A stretch of DNA of 64,000 nucleotides from Pelagicoccus sp. (lineage in GTDB: Bacteria; Verrucomicrobiota; Verrucomicrobiia; Opitutales; Opitutaceae), in assembly GCA_028284635.1 (NCBI GenBank), contig JANQRJ010000021.1, positions 96,613 through 160,612 of the forward strand. The letters run 5' to 3'. Positions within the stretch are counted from its first letter, which is position 1. Every line of letters begins with the position of its first letter. A program made the position numbers and the translations under genes. Shown here in pieces: positions 51,783 to 61,645 of the stretch. The notes beneath the pieces were generated by a model. The model was not told the origin of the DNA. It made no database searches and saw only the letters and a program-made list of their open reading frames with translations.

Positions 51783-52777
51783 ATCGAGTCGCCGCCCTCC
51801 CCCCAAAAGATCGCAACGAGCTTTTCGCAGTGACTTCGGAGCAGCGCGGCATGGGGACGGTCGCAGTAGTAGAAAAAGACTTCTGGGTCTGCTGGACCCT
51901 GAAACGGTTGTTTGAGCACCCGGAGCTCTCCAAGCAGCTCATTTTCAAAGGCGGCACCAGCCTGTCGAAGGTTTACGGACTTATCGACCGCTTCTCCGAA
52001 GACATTGATTTGATTCTGGATTGGAGAGTCGTGAGCGGCGAGCAGGACCCCATGCGAGAACGTTCGAAGACCAAACAGCAGAAACTCAATGAGGAACTAA
52101 ACGAGAAGGCGCGAGAGTACATCAGCCAGAGCATGTTGCCTCGCATGAAAGAAGTTCTCGGCTCCCATTGCGAACTGGAAGTCAAAGCCGACGAAAAGGA
52201 TCAAGGGCGTGTCGTACGCGTCACCTATCCCCAAACAACGGATACAGCTGGGCTCTTGCCCTACATCCAACTCGAGATTGGCCCTCTGGCATCTTGGCTG
52301 CCGCACTCGCGGCATACGATAACTCCCTACGCCGCGGAAGATTTTCCGGACCAATTCGACGATCCAATCTGCCCCGTCCGAGCAATCGACGCCGAGCGCA
52401 CCTTCTGGGAAAAGGCTACCATACTGCACCACGAGGCCCATCGGCCTAAAGCCTCAGTCGTCCCCGAACGCTACTCCAGACACTACTACGATCTTCATCT
52501 GATGGCATCGGATCAGAAACTGAAAGCCAAAGCCCTAGGCAACTTGGATCTGTTAGCGGACGTGGTTCTCTTCAAGAGGAAGTTCTATCCTCGAAACTGG
52601 GCGAATTACGGCGACGCGAAAACGGGCACCTTCAAGCTCGTACCTCCATCCCACGTTCTCGGACCTATGAAAAAAGACTACTCCGCGATGCAGGATATGA
52701 TTTTCGGCCGTCGCCCATCATTTGATGAGATAATCGCGTCCCTAACCGAGCTTGAATCGGAGATAAACAGATCGTGA
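51779..52777 (+). CDS. abiEii: AbiEii-type nucleotidyltransferase toxin
   Basis: The 332-aa protein (start in the ATGA overlap) contains the DUF1814 nucleotidyltransferase core: LIFKGGTSLSKVYGLIDRFS followed by EDIDLILDW (GGTSL and the SEDIDL pair of Asp that bind the metal). Later EKATILHHEAHR and SRHYYDLHLMA are also family features. Toxins of this family modify tRNA acceptor ends with nucleotides and stop translation until released by the antitoxin. All motif residues are present, so it is likely functional. Confidence 0.94.
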   Translation: MNRVAALPPKDRNELFAVTSEQRGMGTVAVVEKDFWVCWTLKRLFEHPELSKQLIFKGGTSLSKVYGLIDRFSEDIDLILDWRVVSGEQDPMRERSKTKQQKLNEELNEKAREYISQSMLPRMKEVLGSHCELEVKADEKDQGRVVRVTYPQTTDTAGLLPYIQLEIGPLASWLPHSRHTITPYAAEDFPDQFDDPICPVRAIDAERTFWEKATILHHEAHRPKASVVPERYSRHYYDLHLMASDQKLKAKALGNLDLLADVVLFKRKFYPRNWANYGDAKTGTFKLVPPSHVLGPMKKDYSAMQDMIFGRRPSFDEIIASLTELESEINRS

Positions 52778-52857
52778 AAGGCATTTGGATGGGTCGAACG
52801 TCAAAAGTAAAATCACTGACTATGCGTTTCACATGAAACCCCATACTCGACTACTAT

Positions 52858-53262
52858 TTGCTGGACCCATCCGGAAGCGCTGACGAATCTCTTCCTGTGA
52901 ACGCGGAAAAATATCAGCAACTCATTATCCGGCGAACAGTCAAAGCTGCCAACAAGAAGAATCGACGCACCCCGGACAATCTCGACCTCGAAACCCTGCG
53001 AGATCTCAAAGTGGCCAACGTCTATTTGCAGGAGTACTTGGCAAAAGGCTTTACCATGGACGATTAGCGCCTCCAAAAATTGGCCGCCGAACTAACCGAA
53101 AAACTACGCCAAAACACCTCCACAGACTGGCAAGTCCGCGAAAGCATGAGAGCCAAAATGCGCCTTTCGATTAAGCGTCTCCTAAGAAAATTCAAATACC
53201 TCTCCGACGACCAGACTGAAGCCGCAGAGAGATCAATCCAACAAACTAAATCCATTCTCTAG
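52858..53262 (+). pseudogene. hsdR: Fused remnants of a RhuM-like protein and HsdR C-terminus
   Basis: The first part ends ANVYLQEYLAKGFTMDD, like the WAT-x-LkEYxxKGFxMDDErLK segment of RhuM proteins; the expected Glu codon is a TAG (53065-53067). The same frame continues RLQKLAAELTEKLRQNTSTD, then WQVRESMRAKMRLSIKRLLR and KFKYLSDD, the DUF3387-type C-terminus of type I restriction subunit HsdR. The fusion point is near RLQKL. Neither half is complete. Confidence 0.75.
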
Positions 53263-53270
53263 CGAATGGA

Positions 53271-54401
53271 ATGCCTGAAAAAACACGAAATCAAAAAACG
53301 GGCCCAAGATACCGAGACCATTTAGAATCAACTAAACCAGATCATCATTCACGACCTATCCATCATATGCACTCCAGTCGAACTAAACTCACTCCCATAT
53401 TAACAAGAAAAAACCCAGAAATCTGGTTTTCTATGATTTCGACTCTTTTAGCTATAACCAGTACAATAATAGCATTTAAAGAATATCAAGGTCAACCTGT
53501 AGATGCATCGGTTGTTGCAATCAAAGACCTTGGAATTTTCGGAACACTTCTAATACTAACTTTAGTGTTTTTCCTTTCGTATCGCAGACACAAGCATCGA
53601 TGTGACCGACTACAACAAATAAGCGAAGATCAGACCCAGGAATTCAAGAAAATAATCGAAAAGCAAATAGGCTTATTTCAAAGCCTAATGATAAATACAC
53701 GAAATTCGTTCTACGAAAAGAGTGCGGATCTCTCCTCCTATGTGACTTTCATCTACGAATCCCAAGAAGTTAAATCGTTATTCAATGACATCTTAGACTC
53801 CATCACTACTTCCCTCGCTAGAATAGTCTCAAACGGACAACGAATGTCTCTAGTTGGCGGAAGCTACACCGAAGAATTTGTATCGATAGCAATCAAATTA
53901 AGAGTGAATGGCTCTACCGCCAAAAAATTGGTCAAGTCCTCAAACAATGCAGGTTTTGACGACAATGACGATTGCGTGATCACACTTGCTCGAGATAGTT
54001 TGACAAAAAATGATCATCCAGATCGAGAGATAAGGAAAAACATCTACGGCATAGGTTCAAACACAGCCTATATATCGATAGCAAAGTCGAATTCGGCTTA
54101 CTTTATAAGCAACGATCTAGCTTCAGACCCAAACTACAAAAATGAAACTCAAAACTGGAGAGACTACTACAACGCTACACTGGTTGTACCGATCTGGTAT
54201 ACAGAAAATAGAAGCTCCCAACGAGAAATTCTTGGGTTTCTCGCCGTAGATAGTCTCAACAAAAGCGGAAATCCTAATCTTTTCAATTTAGAGGAGACCA
54301 AAAAGATCCTCGATTTCGGTGCCGACCTCTTATCATTGTTATTTCTCAACCTAGAAGTCCATGATGCGTGGAGACGATTTACAAAGGAGAAAGAGGAATG
54401 A
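53271..54401 (+). CDS. Membrane protein with a GAF-like sensory domain
   Basis: The 376-aa product (a shorter start at 53367, MHSSRTKL, is possible) has two membrane helices (about 51-70, MISTLLAITSTIIAFKEYQG, and 86-108, LGIFGTLLILTLVFFLSYRR). A coiled-coil linker follows (115-135), then a GAF-like domain: DILDSITTSLARI, NATLVVPIWYTENRSSQREI and LGFLAVDSLNKSGNPNLFNL. The second half resembles the domain that binds small ligands. Proteins of this type occur in defence loci as sensors without known outputs. The stop codon overlaps the third copy of the island repeat. Confidence 0.72.
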   Translation: MPEKTRNQKTGPRYRDHLESTKPDHHSRPIHHMHSSRTKLTPILTRKNPEIWFSMISTLLAITSTIIAFKEYQGQPVDASVVAIKDLGIFGTLLILTLVFFLSYRRHKHRCDRLQQISEDQTQEFKKIIEKQIGLFQSLMINTRNSFYEKSADLSSYVTFIYESQEVKSLFNDILDSITTSLARIVSNGQRMSLVGGSYTEEFVSIAIKLRVNGSTAKKLVKSSNNAGFDDNDDCVITLARDSLTKNDHPDREIRKNIYGIGSNTAYISIAKSNSAYFISNDLASDPNYKNETQNWRDYYNATLVVPIWYTENRSSQREILGFLAVDSLNKSGNPNLFNLEETKKILDFGADLLSLLFLNLEVHDAWRRFTKEKEE

Positions 54402-54436
54402 AAAAGGGGGCAGGCTGTGCTTATTGATCTTGGACT
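54400..54436 (+). repeat. 78-bp repeat, truncated copy 3
   Basis: The first 37 bp match the start of copies 1 and 2 (GAAAAAGGGGGCAGGCTGTG, then CTTATTGATCTTGGACT). It overlaps the end of the GAF-like gene. Confidence 0.75.
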
Positions 54437-54459
54437 GGAGCCTCAGAAGACAAAAACTC

Positions 54460-55446
54460 TCATCGCGGTCTAGGAGTACCCCGGTAATCCGGAAAGTCCG
54501 TGAACACTCCGTCCACGCCGTCTGGACCGGCTAAGAAGGCCATCATTTCCTCCATGGAAACGCCTTCCGGCAGAGTTTCCTTGCGTACGGTGTAAGGATG
54601 TAGGGTCAGCCCCTGCGCTTGGATCATCGCCTTCAAGGGCCGCCACGTCAGCGCCCCGTCACGATTCTCCACAATCCGCGCCAGCGGCAAGCCAATCCCA
54701 TCGGCATAGCTCGCGATCTCAGCAAGACCGTCCGCCGTGCGCATCGCATCGTAATCATCCGAGGATTCTTCCCAGGCATTCTCGCCTATCAGTTGAATGA
54801 GGCTTAAGTCTTCCCCGTAGTCAGCCCGTATGCGCTTCAGAGTCCCCGCATGAAAGCACTGAATAAAACACGGCCTTTGCCCCTCCAGGGCGCCCGCTGC
54901 CTCTAGTGCAGCCATGAATAGCGGCACCGGATCCAGCCCGTTTTGAAGATAAAACTCGGGACGCTTAAGTTCTGGATAAAGGCCTGTAATCCGCCCCGCA
55001 CTCGCATCCATGCCCGCAATCAGAGCGATTCCCTCTCCCAGCGTCATCAAAGGGAAATCGAATCTCCCTACAGGGTAGCGCTTCGGGTAAACCGCCGTGC
55101 CATCCGAAATGTTGAAACGCTCCCCTTTGCGCAACTCCCGAACTTCCTCCATGGTAAAATCGATCAGGTAAAAGCGTCCGTCCGCGCGTGCTCGATCCGG
55201 GAAGCGCGCCGCCACGTCCGTGGTGGTATCCAGAACGATGTCGTGAATCACCACTGCTACCCCGTCACGCGTGAAGGCCACATCGTGCTCGATGAAATCG
55301 GCCCCCATCCCATGGGCCATAGCGCTCGAAACCGCCGTATGCTCTGGTAGATAGCCGGAAGCCCCGCGGTGAGCTATGTTGTCAAAACCTGAACACACCT
55401 CAACGGCCATCATAATACCCAAGAACTGGATCAAACTCCTTTTCAT
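54460..55446 (-). CDS. glpQ: Glycerophosphodiester phosphodiesterase, exported
   Basis: The 328-aa protein has a short signal peptide (MKRSLIQFLGIMMAVEVCSG), then the GDPD core: IAHRGASGYLPEHT (catalytic His and Glu), ADFIEHDVAFTRDGVAVVIH followed by D (metal-binding Glu/Asp and second His). Later ITGLYPELKRPEFY carries the third metal ligand region. It releases glycerol-3-phosphate from glycerophosphodiesters in the periplasm. Length and motifs are typical of GlpQ-type enzymes. It stands alone. Confidence 0.94.
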   Translation of the reverse strand: MKRSLIQFLGIMMAVEVCSGFDNIAHRGASGYLPEHTAVSSAMAHGMGADFIEHDVAFTRDGVAVVIHDIVLDTTTDVAARFPDRARADGRFYLIDFTMEEVRELRKGERFNISDGTAVYPKRYPVGRFDFPLMTLGEGIALIAGMDASAGRITGLYPELKRPEFYLQNGLDPVPLFMAALEAAGALEGQRPCFIQCFHAGTLKRIRADYGEDLSLIQLIGENAWEESSDDYDAMRTADGLAEIASYADGIGLPLARIVENRDGALTWRPLKAMIQAQGLTLHPYTVRKETLPEGVSMEEMMAFLAGPDGVDGVFTDFPDYRGTPRPR

Positions 55447-55971
55447 AGACCTGAACTGAACCCCTGCAGCCTCTGTTTGCCATACTGCAGCAAGCTGTCA
55501 ATTAAAGCTGATCGCCGTGAGAGCCTGAAGATGACAGGGGAGCAGTTGTCAGTCGTGAGGCATCACGCAAACGGTTCCCGTGTATGAAGCAGTCCCGAGC
55601 AAAGCGACACACTCAACCTGCCACTCCCAAGTCGAACAACCAAGATCAACTTGCCCCGCCAAAGGCGGGATCATGCCCGCGACTTGTCTCGCCGTAGTTG
55701 AACGAAGGCGGAAGCGGATCTAGCGAAGCGATGTTAGAATCCAAACTATATCTGTAAGCAGAAAAACGGAAAAGGGGGCAAAATGAAAAACGGCTAGATA
55801 ACGAATACCGCCCTCGTCTTCTCGCTGAGTTTACTCGGACTCTTGCTTGGGATAGAAGTAGTTCGACGATTTTTTTGTCACAGCGCTGAGCTGGGCAGTT
55901 CGCTCTCCAATCGCAAACAGAGCAGCCTTGCGTCGAACGTGGACGGACCGTTATCTGCTGGACATTGACTC
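55447..55971. other. Gene-free stretch upstream of the large beta-helix gene
   Basis: About 525 bp. A frame at 55783-55968 encodes a hydrophobic segment (ALVFSLSLLGLLLGIEVV) but has a TAG stop as fifth codon and is probably dead. A small palindrome, CCCCGCC-AAA-GGCGGG, lies near 55653-55666. Nothing else was recognised. Confidence 0.4.
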
Positions 55972-58900
55972 ATGCCTCTTACAACCGTCCTACGCCAAAG
56001 CCTCTTCACCCTCGCAGCGCTTTTCGGAGTCTCAGCAGTTCAAGCCGAAATCGAACATGGCACCTTCTCCGTGGATCCGAACGGCGGCTCGCCCCGCCTC
56101 ACGCTCCAAGAAGGTTCCTCGGAAAACACCACCGTCGCTCGCACCAACCCAGGCGATTACCATATAAAGCTGGGAGTCGACGACGCTTACTTGAGTGGCG
56201 TCATGATGGCCAGCCTTCCCAAGAATGGCACCTCCCAAACGGTGCACGCGTCAGTCTCGTTCGACCATGTGAACAGTCCAACGGAACCGGATGACATCCA
56301 TCTGGAGTACTTCTTGTCGTTGCATCGATCAACCTCCGGCGCCGAGACGGATATCGACGTCGCATTCGCTTATTTCCCGTACGATGAGTTTATTGGCGGA
56401 TACGCCCACAATACTTCCAACAATGGCAACCTAAACACCTTCCAAGGATCCGAAGGCCTCAGACTGGGAAGCGGCATTTTCACAGACTCTTCCGGCACGA
56501 CCGGCCAATACGATCTTAACCTTCAGATAGTCAATCCGAGCTATAGCTCAAACTCGGGCATCCTGCTGGTAACAGCGGGAAAAAACGACGACAACTTCGG
56601 CATGTCTTCCGCCCGACCAGACGGAACCTTCCTCCTGCGAGTAAAGGACAACGGAGCCGACGACGATCTCTTCGAAAACGATGGTATCGGATTCGTCTAC
56701 TTGCCCCAGGACCTTCGCCACCCGCAAATTCCCGCCTTCGGTCGCGTCACCGGCACCGGAAACAAAGTCGTTAGCTACGGAAATTTCTTTGTGGAGAAAT
56801 CCGCCACCGAAGGCATTTGGTACCTCACCATCCCAGGCCATACCGCAGATACAGGTACTCTCATCATCAGTCCAGACTTCGCCCCCACCGGCGGCGCCAC
56901 CATAGACAATCTCTGGTCCTACCAGTGGAACCCCACCAACAGCCGTTGGGAAATCGAAGGCCGCGACATCGAACCTAGCACCGTCCAGCCGCAAAACATC
57001 GGCAACGTTCCCATTTTCAGTTTCGCCTTCATCACTCGACCCCGTCTCTACGTCGACCAAAGCGCCTTTGGCGACAACAACGGTACATCCTGGGCCCACG
57101 CCTACACCAGCTTGGTCACCGCTTTGAACGCCGCCGAGGAAGGAACGGAAATCTGGGTGGCCGCAGGCACTTACCGAGCCAGCAATACCGACGACCGCGA
57201 CGACTCCCTCACCCTCAAGAAAGGCGTAGAAGTCTATGGCGGATTCGACGGTACGGAACTTACGCTCGATCAACGTAACCACCGAGCCAATACAACCATC
57301 CTCACCGCCGACAACGAAGGCACGCCTGAAACCAGTACAGACAACAGCTATCGAGTCGTCACGATGTACGACAACACTCGGCTTGACGGATTCACCATCA
57401 CCGATGGCTACAATGACCGGACCGCCGCGTTTGCCGATGGAGGTGGCGCTCATGTATCCGGCAGTGAATCCGCCACGATCGCCAACTGTCGTTTCATCGG
57501 AAACACCACCCTTGAAGGCAATGGCGGGGGACTCTACGTCGGTCCGGGCATGAGGGTAAACATCCTGAATTGCTCCTTCAAAGGCAACCAAGCGAAAGCC
57601 GGGGGAGCTGCTTACATCGATACGGGCCCTGGGTCATCTGCGTCGAATAGCGAATTTCAGGGCAACTACGCTGTCGAATCCGGCGGAGCCATTCACACCC
57701 TGCGATTCTTTGAGATGACAAATTGCTCTATCCAAGGCAACCGAACCGATGGCGAGGGCGGCGCGATCATCTACGGAGCGCAAGACGGCATTGTCCAAGA
57801 AATCCGAAATTCCATTATTTGGGAAAACCAAGACGGTACCAACTCAGGCGCTCAATTTGCCTTCCTCTCATTCAATTCCATAAATGTATTCTCTTCTAGA
57901 ATACAAAACGGCATCACCTCCGACGGCAAATTCAAGACCGGCGACCCTCGCTTCGCTTACCCGATTGATCCGACGCTAGCCCCCACCACCGAAGGTTCCC
58001 TCATCCTGCGAACCACTTCGCCCTTTATCGACGAAGGCGACGAAGATGATCGGGTCGGCGATACCGACGTATCAGGCTTCGCGAGAGTCACCGGAGACAC
58101 TATTGACCTCGGCGCCCACGAACACGTTGCTCCAACGGAAAAAGTCGCCAACATCGGAGCAACGGACGGGAGCCCCACCGTTGCTAGCAACTGGATACAA
58201 AACATCCTAAGCGACGGCTACTCTCAGAGCATCCACCTCGCCGAAACAACCGGCGATATCGCGTTCGACGCCCTTCCCACGGTCAACACCGAAACCGGCG
58301 ATCTCAGCTTCACCCTCACGCCTGGCACCACCGGCTTTGCCACATTCACGGTCTTGCTAACGCCTAACGATGCTAGAGAGCGCCTCCAAGCGGTCGATTT
58401 CACGGTCAAGACTGCGGGCCAGACTATCTACGTGGATGCCAACACTGAAACCGGCAACCGCAGCGGTTCATCCTGGTCAAACGCCAATCCCACGCTCGCC
58501 ACAGCCTTAGAGTATGCGCAATCTGGTGACACGATCTACGTTGCGCAAGGAAGGTATTACCCAGGCAACGCCGCCATCTACGCGACCAATGATCGAAACG
58601 CCACCTTCCAGCTCAAATCGGGCGTAGCCATTTATGGCGGCTTCCCGACGGGAGGCAGCTCACTCGAGGAGCGCAATTATTCCGAGCTTCAGAGCACCCT
58701 CGAAGGCGACGCCATTCTCTACCACGTCGTAACGGGCTCTGGCACCGATGCCACCGCCATTCTCGATGGCTTTACCATTCGCGACGGTTTTCCCGGAACC
58801 GACGCCGCCAACCCAAACGGCGTGGGCATGCTAAACGACGCCGGTTCCCCCACAATTCGCAATTGCATTTTCAAAGGAAACATTGCCCTACCCTCCGCTC

Positions 58901-60591
58901 GAGGAGCCGCCATTTGCAATATGAACGGCTCCAGCCCCACTATTACAAACTGCACCTTCTTGGACAATCGAGGCCCTGGCGCGGGTATCGCCAACTTAGA
59001 GAACTCGAATCCAATTGTTACCGACTGCGTATTCGAAGACAACTACGGCGAAGAATTCGGCGGAGCCATTTACAATCTCAACTCCAACCCACAATTCATC
59101 AATTGCACCTTCCGCAACAACTCGGCGGATCTCGGAGGCGCGGTCCACAACCTCAACTCGAATCCTACCTTCTCTAATTCGCGCTTCATCGCAAACCAAG
59201 GCACCACCTATGGGGGCGCAGTTTACACAGCAGACTCAGAACCCATATTCGACAACTGCGAATTTCAATCAAACAACGCCAGCCGGAACGGCGGAGCATT
59301 CTTTGTTTCCGACTCGGGCACCGTCACCCTGAAAGACTGCAAACTGATCCGCAACCAGTCGAACAGCTCCGGCTCCGCTATCTACAAAGTCAACGATGCC
59401 ACCCTTGATGTCTCCGGCACTCTCTTCGAGTCGAACTTCAACGACACGAGCTCAGGCGGCGGGATTTTCATTTCAGCCGGTTCCGCCAACTTCGATGACG
59501 TTGAATTCGTAGACAACTCAGCCGGCTCTGGCGGAGCCTTAAATGCATTTTTCTGTGAGGTCGTCATAAAAGACTCTACTTTCGCCCGCAACTTCGCCAG
59601 CAGAGCGGCAGCCGTCTTGGCCGATCAAGCCACCATCGACATCCAGTCCACTCGCTTCCTCGGAAATCGAGCCCTGAGCAGAGGCGGTGCTATAGAGGCC
59701 ATCAAATCCACCGTCGACATCACCAATTCCATTTTCGTCCACAATCGAACTTCATCTGGCTCCGGCGGAGCGATCGTCATAGACGAAGAATCGAGTGTTT
59801 CACTTCTGAATACAACCGTTACCGAAAACCGCGCCGAACAAGGAGGAGCGATCTGGACCGAAAGCCCTGTTGCCCTAACGAACTCTATTTTCTGGAACAA
59901 CAAACGCTCGCAAGACAATGCCCCCTCTCACGTCGATGGCCCCGGCGGCTTCGCTCCCGAAAGCGCCAACAACATCATCCAAGGCCTACCCGGCGGTTTC
60001 GACCCGCTCTTCATCCACGCCCCCACTCCCGCAGAATCCGACACTCCCGAGGACCCCGAGCTCATCAACTACGGCAACCTCCGCCTCAGCCCCGACTCCC
60101 CCGCTGTGGACGCCGGCGCGAATCCCGCCGAACCCACCACACTCGATCTCGGCGGAAATCCCCGTATCCAAAATGACACTATCGACATCGGAGCCTACGA
60201 AGGATTCCGCGACGACTACTTTCATCTTTTCGGCCAATTCGAACCCGACGACGACTATAACAACAACGGCTACACCAACTGGGAAGACTACGCCCACGGA
60301 GCCGATCCCACCTCCAAGCATAATCCGATCCGCTACGGACGCGTATTCGTCCATAATGGAGTAATGAAACTCTCCTTCATGCACCGTCCCGACCGAGAAG
60401 ACGTATTCACCATCTGGGAACAATCCACCAGTCTCGAGCCCAACTCCTGGGAACCCCTCGAGCGCAACACCCACTACGGCAACCGAGACATCCTCAATGG
60501 CAGCGGCTACCAAGAACACCGCTTCCACCTCAAGCCCCTCCAAGGCCCGAGAATCTTCTACCGCCAAACTCTCCAAGCCACCCAGCCATAG
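55972..60591 (+). CDS. Large exported protein with two beta-helix units
   Basis: The 1539-aa protein begins with a signal peptide (VLRQSLFTLAALFGVSAVQA). It has an N-terminal beta-rich domain to about residue 360, then two right-handed beta-helix units that each begin with a YVD...GxSWxxA motif (LYVDQSAFGDNNGTSWAHAY at about 362-381 and IYVDANTETGNRSGSSWSNA at about 820-839) followed by many GGA(I/V)Y and NCxF rungs. A C-terminal Asp/Asn-rich calcium-type segment (DDDYNNNGYTNWEDYAHGAD) and a short beta domain end the protein. Such proteins act as adhesins or polysaccharide lyases; no catalytic site is visible. The tail is typical of Verrucomicrobiota secreted proteins. Confidence 0.88.
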   Translation: MPLTTVLRQSLFTLAALFGVSAVQAEIEHGTFSVDPNGGSPRLTLQEGSSENTTVARTNPGDYHIKLGVDDAYLSGVMMASLPKNGTSQTVHASVSFDHVNSPTEPDDIHLEYFLSLHRSTSGAETDIDVAFAYFPYDEFIGGYAHNTSNNGNLNTFQGSEGLRLGSGIFTDSSGTTGQYDLNLQIVNPSYSSNSGILLVTAGKNDDNFGMSSARPDGTFLLRVKDNGADDDLFENDGIGFVYLPQDLRHPQIPAFGRVTGTGNKVVSYGNFFVEKSATEGIWYLTIPGHTADTGTLIISPDFAPTGGATIDNLWSYQWNPTNSRWEIEGRDIEPSTVQPQNIGNVPIFSFAFITRPRLYVDQSAFGDNNGTSWAHAYTSLVTALNAAEEGTEIWVAAGTYRASNTDDRDDSLTLKKGVEVYGGFDGTELTLDQRNHRANTTILTADNEGTPETSTDNSYRVVTMYDNTRLDGFTITDGYNDRTAAFADGGGAHVSGSESATIANCRFIGNTTLEGNGGGLYVGPGMRVNILNCSFKGNQAKAGGAAYIDTGPGSSASNSEFQGNYAVESGGAIHTLRFFEMTNCSIQGNRTDGEGGAIIYGAQDGIVQEIRNSIIWENQDGTNSGAQFAFLSFNSINVFSSRIQNGITSDGKFKTGDPRFAYPIDPTLAPTTEGSLILRTTSPFIDEGDEDDRVGDTDVSGFARVTGDTIDLGAHEHVAPTEKVANIGATDGSPTVASNWIQNILSDGYSQSIHLAETTGDIAFDALPTVNTETGDLSFTLTPGTTGFATFTVLLTPNDARERLQAVDFTVKTAGQTIYVDANTETGNRSGSSWSNANPTLATALEYAQSGDTIYVAQGRYYPGNAAIYATNDRNATFQLKSGVAIYGGFPTGGSSLEERNYSELQSTLEGDAILYHVVTGSGTDATAILDGFTIRDGFPGTDAANPNGVGMLNDAGSPTIRNCIFKGNIALPSARGAAICNMNGSSPTITNCTFLDNRGPGAGIANLENSNPIVTDCVFEDNYGEEFGGAIYNLNSNPQFINCTFRNNSADLGGAVHNLNSNPTFSNSRFIANQGTTYGGAVYTADSEPIFDNCEFQSNNASRNGGAFFVSDSGTVTLKDCKLIRNQSNSSGSAIYKVNDATLDVSGTLFESNFNDTSSGGGIFISAGSANFDDVEFVDNSAGSGGALNAFFCEVVIKDSTFARNFASRAAAVLADQATIDIQSTRFLGNRALSRGGAIEAIKSTVDITNSIFVHNRTSSGSGGAIVIDEESSVSLLNTTVTENRAEQGGAIWTESPVALTNSIFWNNKRSQDNAPSHVDGPGGFAPESANNIIQGLPGGFDPLFIHAPTPAESDTPEDPELINYGNLRLSPDSPAVDAGANPAEPTTLDLGGNPRIQNDTIDIGAYEGFRDDYFHLFGQFEPDDDYNNNGYTNWEDYAHGADPTSKHNPIRYGRVFVHNGVMKLSFMHRPDREDVFTIWEQSTSLEPNSWEPLERNTHYGNRDILNGSGYQEHRFHLKPLQGPRIFYRQTLQATQP

Positions 60592-60611
60592 GTAGGGCTC
60601 GACCCCGCAGT

Positions 60612-60731
60612 TGCGCAGGAGGGCAATGCTCCGTCATTGCCGCGGAGCCTACAGGAGGAATAACCGGTGCGGCAACGACGGAGCGTTGCCCTCCAAAGGA
60701 TGCTTCTCACGTTAAGTTGACGCCTATGCGC
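60612..60731. repeat. Palindromic repeat, copy 2 (left arm incomplete)
   Basis: GGAGGGCAATGCTCCGTCAT...GCGGCAACGACGGAGCGTTG... is followed by the right arm GTTAAGTTGACGCCTATGCG. It is the inner element of the island at 40019-40170, but its left end (GCGTCAACTTAA) is missing. The rest of 60592-60939 has no gene. Confidence 0.85.
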
Positions 60732-60939
60732 AGTCGCGGGATCAGGATCTGCGATAGGCATTTAGCTTTTTGAAGCTGCAGACTAAACTGCTACGGACTA
60801 AAAAGCTCTCCTTGGATGTCCATCCTGGAACGCTCCCTCCAGAATCCTATCCCCCAACGCTCGCAACAGCAACAAAGGCTAAATCGCCTCCGGCTTCCAT
60901 TCGTAGAACAAACGCCCGCCTCCTATAACCCAAATCACC

Positions 60940-61623
60940 ATGACACGCGATAGTTGGGAACCTCTCAGCGAAGACAGTTGGTACAAAGTCTTCCCTCTTA
61001 AAGTACTGGGAGCCGATTTCAATCGGACTGTTACCGTCGTCCGCCTCGACGGTGTAAACGTATTGGTACATTCGACCGCGCCCTTCACGGAGGAGGACTA
61101 TAGGTTCTTCCATTCGCTGGGGTCCCAAGTTCACTTCGCGGAGGCCACCTGCCTACATGATACCTATACGAAGCAGGTCTTGCAGAACCCGGCGGTCGAG
61201 AGAATCTACGCCCCGGAGAATTTCCCAATCAAAGACAGCCGCATCCGCCCTCTAGCGGAACTGGAGACTGCGCTAGGAGAGGCGGTCGAAATGATCCCCC
61301 TCCGCGGTATGCCTAAGATCAACGAAGTGGAGTTTTTCGATACGCGGCACGGAATCCTCATTATCGCGGATCTGCTCTTCAATTTCGCTCCCCACTCGAC
61401 TGCTTGGACTAAAGGAGTCCTTCGCATATTCTCAGGGATCAGCGTCTTTCCTGACATGAGCCGCTTATTCCGCATGATGATCAAAGACCGGAATGCCTTT
61501 CGCAAAAGCGTCGGGCAGCTTAAGAATTTGGAATTCGACAAGCTCGTAGTTGCCCATAACCAGGTAATCACGGAAGAAGCCAAGGTCTCGTTCCTCGATG
61601 GACTCAAGAGACACGGATTCTGA
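60940..61623 (+). CDS. DUF4336-like protein (metallo-beta-lactamase-like fold)
   Basis: The 227-aa protein starts MTRDSWEPLSEDSWYKVFPL and contains TVTVVRLDGVNVLVHSTAPF (the first strands of a metallo-hydrolase-like fold), LIIADLLFNFAPHSTAWTKG and VVAHNQVITEEAKVSFLDGL. This order matches DUF4336 as I recall it. The usual HxHxDH metal motif is absent, so hydrolase activity is uncertain. It lies 22 bp before the next gene and may be co-transcribed. Confidence 0.75.
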   Translation: MTRDSWEPLSEDSWYKVFPLKVLGADFNRTVTVVRLDGVNVLVHSTAPFTEEDYRFFHSLGSQVHFAEATCLHDTYTKQVLQNPAVERIYAPENFPIKDSRIRPLAELETALGEAVEMIPLRGMPKINEVEFFDTRHGILIIADLLFNFAPHSTAWTKGVLRIFSGISVFPDMSRLFRMMIKDRNAFRKSVGQLKNLEFDKLVVAHNQVITEEAKVSFLDGLKRHGF

Positions 61624-61645
61624 GAAAACCCGGCACCCAGTCGCT

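Noticed and set aside
55783..55968. Small membrane protein upstream of the beta-helix gene
   Set aside because: The fifth codon is TAG and no alternative start precedes the hydrophobic segment.
56548..57591. Long minus-strand open frame opposite the 1539-aa beta-helix gene
   Set aside because: It is Gly/Val-rich antisense of a repetitive coding sequence, with no ribosome-binding site or family signature.
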